NCBI GenBank assembly: GCA_031772625.1
Contig: CM062814.1
Span: 360,875,750 to 360,939,749 of the forward strand
Reading direction: 5' to 3'
Length of the DNA: 64,000 nt
From: Pinus tabuliformis
Lineage: Eukaryota > Streptophyta > Pinopsida > Pinales > Pinaceae
The notes beneath the pieces are model-generated. The model was given only the letters and a program-made list of their open reading frames with translations, made no database searches and had not been told where the DNA came from. Made by a program: the position numbers and the translations under genes. This document shows positions 55,950-64,000 of the stretch, piece by piece. The first letter of the stretch is position 1. The number at the start of each line of letters is the position of its first letter.

Positions 55950-57290
55950 TTTTTTGATACAAAAAAGTACTTGGTTACTCAGAGTTTCCCTCCTAATCTA
56001 TCACCCAGAGAGAAAAGCAAGATTGTAAGGAAAATGTCCCCTTTCACTTGGATTGGAGGAATTTGTTTTAGATTGGGATCAGATCAAATATTGAGGAGAT
56101 GTGTAAGAGAGGAAGAGGTATTTGAAATCCTCTCAGAATTTCATGATGGTCCTTGTGGAGGCCATTTTACTACCAAAAGGACACCCTTTACATTTTTACA
56201 GGCTGGTTACTATTGGCCCACCTTACATAAAGATGCAAGGAGATATACCACTAGATGTGATTAGTGCCAAAGAATGGGAAAGCCCATAAATAAGGATGAA
56301 ATGACCCTACAACCTCAAGTGGACTTAGAGACATTTTTCAAGTGGGACATGGATTTCATTGGTCTAATTGATCCACCATTAGGCAAGAACAAGTACATCA
56401 TTATGTGCACTGATTACTTGACAAAGTGGGTTGAGACAAAGGCAGTCAAAGCGGGAACTAAGTAGAAACTAGCAGCTTTTTTAAGAGAGAACACTTTATA
56501 TAAGTTTGATTATCCAAGGTAGGTATTCATTGGTCAAGGATCACAATTCACATCTAATTTTATTGAGGATATCATGAGGCAACACCATATCAAGCATAAG
56601 ATATCGACCACCTATCTTCCTCAAGCAAATGGGAAAGTAGAGGTTAGAAACAGAGCACTGGAGAGCATCCTCACCAAAGTCGTTAACAACAACAGGAAAG
56701 ATTAGGAAGAGAGACTAGTAGAGGAAAATTGGGCCTAGAATATGACTTAGAAAACCACCACCAGATTCACTTCATATGATTTGGTTTATGGTAAGAAAGC
56801 TCTGCTTTCTATTGAGCTTTAATATTACACTTTGAGAATGGTAGCTCAGTTGGACTTAGATGTCACCACAACACAAGAAGAAAGGATTCTCCAACTAAAT
56901 GTCTTAGATGAGCTCAAAATGAAAGCTCTCTTACACACTGAACTCATACAACTACAAAGGAATTTCTCAAATGACAAGCATATCAAGGAAATGATTTCTA
57001 AGAAGGGGATTGGGCCTTGTTATATGCTTCTAGGTTCATAGATTTTAAAGGGAAGTTAATGACAAGACAGTGGGGCCCATACCTATTGGAAAAATGTCAT
57101 GAAAATGGATCTATCCAAATTAGAACAATTGATGAGGAAGGCATCCCCTTTCTTGTAAATGGTTATAGGTTAAAGTTATATATAAGTCCTTTTTCCAGGG
57201 AGGAATTTATCAGTTCAGTCATGGAGGAGTTGAATGTGATTAGGAGTTTCATAGCTTCCATTCCAAGACACATTTATAAATTTTGTTAAA
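55950..57290 (+). pseudogene. E integrase
   Basis: The open pieces 55971-56264 (linker and zinc region HDGPCGGHFTTKRTP, with a TAG replacing a residue inside the final Cys pair), 56274-56465 (DMDFIGLIDPPLGKNKYIIM, with the first catalytic Asp), and 57017-57289 (GPYLLEKCHENGSIQIRTID, the C-terminal domain) form one integrase. GSQFTSNFIEDIM and ANGKVEVRNRALE lie between them. In the first of these two the expected DQGSQF reads GQGSQF, so the second catalytic Asp appears lost. The Glu is kept. Confidence 0.85.
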
Positions 57291-57560
57291 AAAAAGAGAG
57301 ATAGAGAGAAAAGTAAAAGTCTTAGATCAAAACATGTATGAGGCATCTCAAGCCAACTCCTAGGTTGAAAACCTTTATGAGGCACCCAAAAATAAAGAGA
57401 AAAAAATAATAATAAATATCCCTAGGCGTAAACCTCTCTTGAGACACCTAGGGTAGGAATGCAAGTTTAAAACCTCCTCTCAGGAAGCCTATGTGTCTCA
57501 AGGAAAAGGAAAAAAAGAAAAGAAAAAGAGAGAAAATAAAATAGGAAAAGAAAAAATCTT
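57291..57560 (+). other. E 3' trailer
   Basis: Non-coding repeats of TGAGGCAYC and AAAACCT separated by A/G-rich stretches, matching the F trailer in opposite orientation. Confidence 0.6.
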
Positions 57561-60084
57561 ATATCCTATTTTCTAACCTTTCTTTTGTTTTGCGAAGTTG
57601 TACATAGTGGAATATTTCATGGGTATAGGCCAACAACTATAGGATTCCATCCATTCCTCTATCCATACACACTACCACATATCCATTATATCCATTCACA
57701 TTTCCATCTCTCTCCACCATCTTATCATCAAGAAATCTTAAATTCACCTCCTCTGTGTGCTACTATAGGAAGGACCTGAGTTGCTATAGGAAGGTCCTAT
57801 AATGGTACATGAGAGGTCTATGGAGCTACAAGAGGGATATGCAAGGAGGAAAGTGATCCAAGAGACCATATTGACTCTCACAAAGGGTAAAGAGGGTCCT
57901 CTCATGATGTTTCCATCACTCATCCATAATCCATCCACTCATTTCACCAAATGTTTGCTCAAACTTCTCCACATTGTCCTTCCTTAAAAAATAAACATAG
58001 AAGTTATCACTTTCCATATTCATAGTGCCTACACTAATGCTCCATGATTATAACCCTATATTCATCACTCATCATCATCTCCCTCATCTCCCTCATGCTA
58101 ATTGAAGACTTAGATGGGAGAACTAGTGACTACTATAGGAAGAAACTCCTCCTATAGCAGCCTATAGAACCACACAAAAAACATTGATATTATGTTGTTT
58201 TTCACCACCAGAAGGAATGATGAAGTTTAGTTTGCAGCTATGAAGAGACACATCATTCTCAGGGAGGCTTTCCTCCAGCATTAGTAGCTTGAATATTAGA
58301 ATAAGCACCTGCAAACATATAGCAACAACAACAGTCACGATAGCATAAAAAAAATGAAGACATGCACATGAAATAAATCAAAGAGGTCAAATCCCTTGTT
58401 CATAATGATGTAGGGTATAGCTCTAGCATGAAAGCACCTATAACAAATTGATCCATAGATAGGCTCAGGTATGGAAACCCTAACCTCCTCCCTCTACATA
58501 AAAATGACAAAAATGTGTTTTAAGAGACAAAAGGTGTTTTAATGAGCTGGAGGTGGCCAGTGAACGTAGCCACCCTCGACTAGTCAACTCAAGTGTGAGT
58601 TAAGGTAGCCATGCAACGTGGAAAGGTCAAATCAAAACAAACTCGTGTGCTCAAAGAGTGGGGTGATAATCATGAGGAGGGAGAGATTATTATAGTTATT
58701 GGGATTACTGATCCAAAAGAAGAAACTCGCGTTAATGACAGGTCACCACAACGCTCTAAGATTTTACCCATAAAAGGATATTATGTGTTGTCTCAAATCC
58801 ATTTATATTATCACTCATTCCAAAAAACTTTGGAGGAAGGATGAGTTGGTGCATCGAGCAGATAGAGTGCCATCGAGGAGTTTCAACCCCTACCTTCACA
58901 GTACCATATGAGAAAGCTACATGCAGACCTGCAATTTCTAGAGGAGGTCTGAGAGGATCTATAGGAGGAATTGTGAGGAGATAAAGGAGTCTACAATGGC
59001 TTGATACTCTCTAAATATATTCATGCACACCCATAATTTCTCTTATAAGAAGTAAGTGATACCATCCTCCTTTGTTTCTACACCAAATTTCATGAATATT
59101 TTGCTTGAAACTAAGAGAATATAGTAGTTGATTGAATAGTAGGGCATCCTTTTGGAGGTTGTTGTGGTTAATATAAAAGAAAAATCTTGCTGAATATGAA
59201 TTTGAGCACCCTTCTTCCTCATTATCGCCAAACATTGTGCCATAATTTCACGATTGTTTATGCTACTATTTCACCATAAAGACTACCTGAATTTTTGAAA
59301 TTCCACAGCTACATAAAATTAAGGAATAATAGATAATAAATGACGGTAGGATTTAATAGAAGAGGACCCTCAAATACTAGGATAATTCATGAACAACCTC
59401 TTGTAGTTGACATCTTTAGAAACCATTATTGGTTGGGCTTCTTTTAGCTACAAAAGAGGTATGATTATGACCTTGCCCATGAAGTTTCGAAAACATTACA
59501 CTCTCAAGGGGAAGACAGTGTCACAACTATTGTTGTTGATTAGTGATTGTCATTGATGTCAACATAAGTAGCACCAAGGTATAACTTGATCTTGCATGGG
59601 AATTTTGAACTAAAAATCATTCCATCTCGAGTCAAGTATATTATATATGTATTCTACTCCTTGACATGTTTCTGTTGATATATGGCACACCACATAGTTC
59701 TTCACGGTTTGAGAGATATTTGTGTTTAAAGTTAGTAACCCTAGTTAGTGGGCTAAAACTCCATGGGGTTGTGGCATGGCACTCATAATTGGCTGTGGTA
59801 ATTGAAGAGTCAATAATTAATAATGTTTTAAGCTCCTAAAATTCCTACAATGTTAACTTATTTAAGGCCCTCTCAACCTATGACATTTCTATAATTGTGA
59901 CCCCCATATCCCCTCATGTAAGGACTTTCAATGATCTATCTTCGGTAAGACCTCTATAATTTTTCAGCCCTCATGAGCTTCTAATGCAAGATTTGGTGTA
60001 GGGAGTTTAATTTTTGGTTGAGTTCTGGTTAGGGCACAAAATTATGATCAAGTTTGAAGTTTTTTTTTGCAGCAAGTTTAGAGC
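57561..60084. other. No gene recognised
   Basis: Open stretches at 57802-57987 and 58611-58844 show no domain. The second (hydrophilic, HEEGEIIIVIGITDPKEETR) is the most protein-like, but its frame is short and unsupported. The phrase CTATAGGAAGG recurs around 57770-57800 and 58135-58160. Confidence 0.45.
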
Positions 60085-60640
60085 TTTTGATTCTAGGACT
60101 TCACTGTAGTAGCTTTTATACACAACTTCAGGAGCTGAAATTAAAACCCATTTGAGACTAAATCTTGGTGAACCTCATCACCACATTCCAAATATTGGTT
60201 CGCTATATTTTCAGAGATATGATCTGATGAAGTTAGCATTTTTTCAGGCTCCCGAATTCCATATTAAACATGTGACCTTGGGAAAATCATCATAACCTTC
60301 TCTTTAAGAATTGGATTCAAATATTGCAAATAGTGACAGAAAGGGTATGGATTTTAGTTTGTTGGGTATCTCTTGGAGGGCTGAAGGTCTAAACAATGAC
60401 ATGAGGCACTTCATACAAGTTTTCTCTACTGAACTAGTCTATAATCAGGTCATCGTGGGAGATTGGGCATAACTCCTTGTTTAAGAACCCAATCTCAATC
60501 ATGTGTATGGGGTTGGAAATAGGACTTAGAGGGCTACCATACGATGAAATTTTAGAACTTGGAGATTTGAAATTACATAGATACAATAGAGTCAATATAG
60601 ATCTCTTAGAAGGAAAGAAAAGTATGCATTCAAGAATCAC
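60085..60640 (+). repeat. Isolated fragment of the B-family 5' leader
   Basis: The reverse complement matches 18840-19370 (B') and parts of 43990-44590 (B): shared ATCATATCTCTGAAAATAT, GACTAGTTCAGTAGAG and AGGGCTAC. It has no LTR or primer-binding site beside it and no gag after it, so it is a truncated remnant or an old deletion derivative in plus orientation. Confidence 0.7.
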
Positions 60641-61045
60641 TACAGAAAGGACCACACATCAATAGTTAAGGGTAAGTATGTTACAGCAAGGTATGTATAA
60701 TTAGTGTTTTCATTTGAATTTTCAATATCATCTCTGACATGATTTTTTGCAAGACAGTGTAACTACATTATTTTGTAGTTGTTTGGGTCTTGCTTGTTAA
60801 TGCATGTGTAGGAAGGAGAACACCTTAGGACAACTTAGACACATACTATAAGGACGTGCAACACCAAAGTACCATTACTTGAAGCAAGCATGATAGTACC
60901 TCAACAGCAGCAAGTGATCCAAGAAGTTGTGTCAAGTCAATCGTTAGTTCTTGTCAAGAGTTAGTCTTGTAGAATATCATCATTGTAAAATTGTAAAAGA
61001 GTCATTATTGTAAAAGATTCAAGCTGCCTAAAGTTGAAGAGGTAT

Positions 61046-61630
61046 TGTTGGGATGATGTCATGGTTTGATTTTAGGTCATAGTGTAATTGGGTGTTTAGT
61101 CAAGTACAAGAAAATAATTCTAAATCATATTGTATCGTGGATCATTGTCCCTAGTACAGGAATCCACACTCTTTTCTCATTTATGATCATTATAGGGAGG
61201 AAGGGAGGTGCTAGGTAGGTGCATGAAGTTACCTATAGGTTGGAGCCTATGAAAACTTCATGGTGGTAGGTTGGTCTAAGATGTTGGTGCATCCATTCAG
61301 TTCACTACTGAAGAAACAAGGGCATTGGAGCATCCTTCCAGTGGTAGATGGAGAAGAATACTTTTATATAATTCTAGGAAGTTGTAACCTTCATTTCAGT
61401 TGGAGCTAAAGATTAAAGAATTTATTAGAAACTAATTCACTAGTTTTTGACCTAGAGGAGGTTTCCACCTCAAGTTTATGTTCCTACTATGTTTTATTGC
61501 TTACTGTTGTTACTGGATAACCATTAATAATAATTGGAGATTAACTAATTCTTTGAAAATATTTAAGATTGTTAATTTCTAAGGAATATCGATTCACCAC
61601 CCACCCCGCCCCCCTTAGTATTTCCAGTAG
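61046..61630 (+). repeat. SIRE-like Copia LTR remnant
   Basis: Begins TGTTGGGATGATG and ends with a C-rich stretch, GATTCACCACCCACC, then CCTTAGTATTTCCAG, closely resembling the end of the D LTR (GATTCACCCCCCCCTCTC, then AGTATTATTTCCAACA). The following primer-binding site is unrecognisable. An open stretch right after (61654-61908) might be a gag start relic, but this is weak. Confidence 0.5.
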
Positions 61631-61999
61631 TTTTCATAGGGTTTTCCATTTCTATGAGTCTAGAAACTATCAACAGAGCAACCACCTTTTATATAGGAAT
61701 GATATGGAGCAAAGAAGACGAGCAAGTAAGTGTCACGGCTAGGAAAAATTTCTTCCTTTCAAAAGAGAAGCCTATAGAAGATAATAATAGAGTGATGAGA
61801 GAATGTTTGCCTTACCCTTGGGATGAGGTAGCTTACCATATCCATAAATACATATCTTTTGAAGCGAGATTAAGTGTATTTTGTACCTACCACTTCAGGT
61901 TGCTCTAAGAGCTGAGATCCAAGAAAGTCTTACCCCTTTTGCAAAGACTTAGTGTCCCTCATTTTCTTATGTAGTCTATCATCGAGATGATTGAGAAGG
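61631..61999. other. Possible gag start relic, otherwise no gene
   Basis: The plus-strand open stretch 61654-61908 begins MSLETINRATTFYIG, loosely like the start of SIRE-type gag. The rest shows no Copia motif. Confidence 0.3.
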
Positions 62000-63270
62000 T
62001 GATGGGCCTCTAAATTAGACATAAACTATGGCCCATGCCTCTAATTTTAAACATAAATTAAGGCATATGACCATCCTTCGACACATTAAACCTCTCTTTC
62101 TGCATTAGATAATTTATTTTTAACTTTAATATATTCATTAGAAAGGTTTATGAATAATTGAATATTTGTGCCAAATATTATTTATTTTTTGTGGAATATT
62201 ATGAGAATATTGTGTAGATTATGAAGAGATGGAGGAGGATATCATTTAGGGACTTGTTCCATACTACTATATGATCAATAATAATAATTCAACAATATAT
62301 TATGGAATTATGGCACAATTTGTGGCACTCCAATGGTTGAGAAAATATAGGAATGTGTTCCACTAATCAAGGGAGCAGATCCACCAATCAAGGGAGAAAA
62401 TCCACTAATCAAGGGATTTTGGTGGGGAAAGGTTCCTCCATTTATGGGGAATGATTCTTAATCATTTTTTATAAGTATCAAGTCGAATTTTCCTCTAGGG
62501 AATGATTGAAAAAATCTAGGAATGTGTTTCGTGCGATTTAATGAAAATTCCTAGTATTGGGGACTAGATCCACTAATCAAGGGATTTTGGTGGGGAAAGC
62601 TTCCTCCATTCATGGGGAATGATTCCTAATAATTTTTTATAAGTACCAAGTAGAAATAGCCTCTAGTTAGAGACTTTCATTAGAGTTATTGTGGAGTGAG
62701 CTTGTATTTCTCCAGTTCCATTGTATTTTCTTGTAGGGATGTAATTGTATTGATGGAGTAATGAAGATTGGTGTCATGTTCACCTTCTAAATATTGTTCT
62801 CCTCAATAGGTATCTAAGTTTCCTTGGGCTTGTCCATCCTAGTAACCTCAGATCCCTTTTGTATAATTTTCTTTCCTTCTTTTCATTGCTTATTCACATT
62901 CATCTCTAGTATTTATTCTCTTCTATTTCTGCATTTAGAATTAATGATTTCTTGCTGTAGGATTGAATTAAATAGTTTATGTAAGTTATTTTTCAGGATC
63001 AGAAGCATTATTTCATCCTTGGAAAATCATTGGAATTTCATAGGAATCATTTAGTTTCTTGGATTAATATTCTTATTCCCAAATCTAGATTGTTGGACCT
63101 CCCTTTTAGCAAAGAACAGTAAATTTTTGCTATTTTTTAGAGCATCCTAATGAGATTCAATCAAATTGATTTCAATTGCATCAGATCATAAAAAAATTAT
63201 ATCTAATAGCACAAATTACCCCATTTCATTTGAACTTGATTTGGAAATGCTTTACTAGCTCACTAGTTCT
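62000..63270 (+). repeat. Right copy of a large inverted pair, LTR-like
   Basis: Begins TGATGGGCCTCTAAATTAGACATAA and matches the reverse complement of 47340-48482. It has an internal ~180-base duplication (ATCAAGGGATTTTGGTGGGG at about 62409 and 62577). Element H is inserted at its far end. Confidence 0.75.
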
Positions 63271-63454
63271 TGTTGGACACCTAATCCTAAGTGGGTTAGT
63301 GTGGAAGTTGAATGGACAAAAGCAGTCCAAGAGACCTTGGGATCTGAAACCCAAGAGTCACATAATGTACTATAAATGTAAATCATTTGTCAATAAAAAT
63401 TGTATTGCATGTTTGATCTTTCATATCTCTTGTGTTGTCCATGTGGGTTTAACA
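63271..63454 (+). repeat. H 5' LTR (184 bp)
   Basis: TGTTGGACACC ... GTGGGTTTAACA, with TATAAATG at about 63372 and AATAAAAATTG near 63392. A primer-binding site follows at once. The partner LTR is outside the window. Confidence 0.75.
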
Positions 63455-63469
63455 TGGTATCAGAGCCGC
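63455..63469 (+). other. H primer-binding site (initiator-Met tRNA)
   Basis: TGGTATCAGAGCCGC, an exact initiator-Met type site, directly after the LTR without a spacer. Confidence 0.85.
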
Positions 63470-64000
63470 TTGTTTTTTTGTGGCCTGTTATGTGCATGGC
63501 AGTCCTGGCCCTCTGCCATATTCTTTTCAAGCGCTGCCTTATAACGCCTTTGTCTGCATAAACGCATCTGTCCACAATATTCTCTGCGCATATGCCTGAC
63601 ATAGCGCTGCCACTGTTGAGTCTATCACTCCTCTGTCCCATATTCTGCCTCTACCAGTGCTAACGCTTGTCTCTGACCTTCATAAGGGCTGACAATGCTG
63701 CGCACTTATTATTAACGTTACTACAGAGTGCATTGGAAAAGGAGATGCCTTCGGCAGTCTGACATTGATTCTCTCTGGGCATTGATTACGTGCCAGAAAT
63801 GTTGTCTGGCCATACCTGAACGTTTCATTATCTGCACATCGAAGACTGTGAAATTCCGTTTTTCCATTCAATACGCCCGTTACTGTTGACCAGGTCTTGC
63901 TGCTGTTTCTTTGGAGTTTTGTCTACCAAGGAACGCCGACCTTTTATGCTTCTTCCTTTCAGATCATCTGATCATTTAAATTTCTTAATTTATTTCGAGT

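Larger units (their letters stand above)
52792..57500 (+). mobile_element. E: Athila-like Gypsy remnant, LTRs not identified
   Basis: Plus-strand order: primer-binding site, gag, protease, RT, RNase H, integrase and trailer. No chromodomain follows integrase, which fits a non-chromovirus Gypsy. Both LTRs are missing or unrecognised, and the 5' boundary abuts F in head-to-head orientation. Heavily decayed. Confidence 0.85.
63271..64000 (+). mobile_element. H: short-LTR Copia-type element, 5' end only
   Basis: A 184-base LTR with a perfect initiator-Met primer site, then 530 bases of leader with higher GC content and many CpG sites, running off the right edge. No gag start seen yet. The retained CpG sites suggest it is younger than its surroundings. 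It could be a full Copia element or a short TRIM-type element. Confidence 0.7.

Noticed and set aside
47340..63270. Idea that the inverted pair is the terminal inverted repeat of one giant DNA transposon
   Set aside because: The copies start with TG, carry TATA-like and transcript-like features, and no target duplication or transposase was found. LTR-like remnants are a simpler reading.
1..64000. tRNA or rRNA genes
   Set aside because: No cloverleaf with A and B boxes and no rRNA sequence noticed by eye. Primer-binding sites resemble tRNA 3' ends only.

Overview
The window looks like plant nuclear DNA from a species with a large, repeat-packed genome. It is AT-rich and made almost entirely of LTR retrotransposons of plant Gypsy and Copia lineages, plus one MULE-type DNA transposon. 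Nothing here identifies the species. A gymnosperm or another large-genome seed plant fits but is not proven. I found no host gene I could defend, no rRNA, no tRNA and no CRISPR.

Labels used below. G1 (1-5764, minus): a Tat-like Gypsy element running off the left edge, with a ~2 kb LTR, gag, protease, an RNase H that precedes the reverse transcriptase (RT), and the start of RT. 7784-9830 (plus): a decayed, unrecognised protein-coding region with codon-length internal repeats. M1 (about 10.18-13.76 kb, minus): a MULE transposase pseudogene with two short introns, flanked by inverted arrays of one 24-bp repeat. B' (16962-19717, minus): a compact non-autonomous chromovirus with 333-bp LTRs, a 5-bp target duplication and one open 446-codon mosaic ORF. 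A (20698-25829, plus): a complete but decayed Copia element. B (26382-44908, minus): a chromovirus of the B' family, split by Copia C (30662-43408, plus), which is split by Copia D (33024-40803, plus, SIRE-like). Short target duplications were found by eye for B', A, B and C, giving an unambiguous insertion order B, then C, then D. F (about 51.0-52.79 kb, minus) and E (52.79-57.5 kb, plus) are head-to-head Athila-like Gypsy remnants. H (63271 to the right edge, plus) is the 5' end of a short-LTR Copia-type element.

Between these lie older repeats. Two diverged direct copies of an unidentified segment (X1 around A, and X2 at 45.0-45.8 kb) flank element B. An inverted pair of ~1.1-1.3 kb segments (47340-48482 and 62000-63270) brackets the E/F region. 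There is also an isolated fragment of the B-family 5' leader (about 60085-60640), a SIRE-like LTR remnant (about 61046-61630), several minisatellites and two microsatellites.

Almost every coding region is a pseudogene, with stops that mostly look like C-to-T or G-to-A changes and some frameshifts. The exception is B', whose ORF is a patchwork of gag, a triplicated protease-leader segment, integrase tail and RNase H pieces in a rearranged order, yet stays open. Together with the RNase H position in G1 and the array-flanked MULE, it is the most unusual item here.
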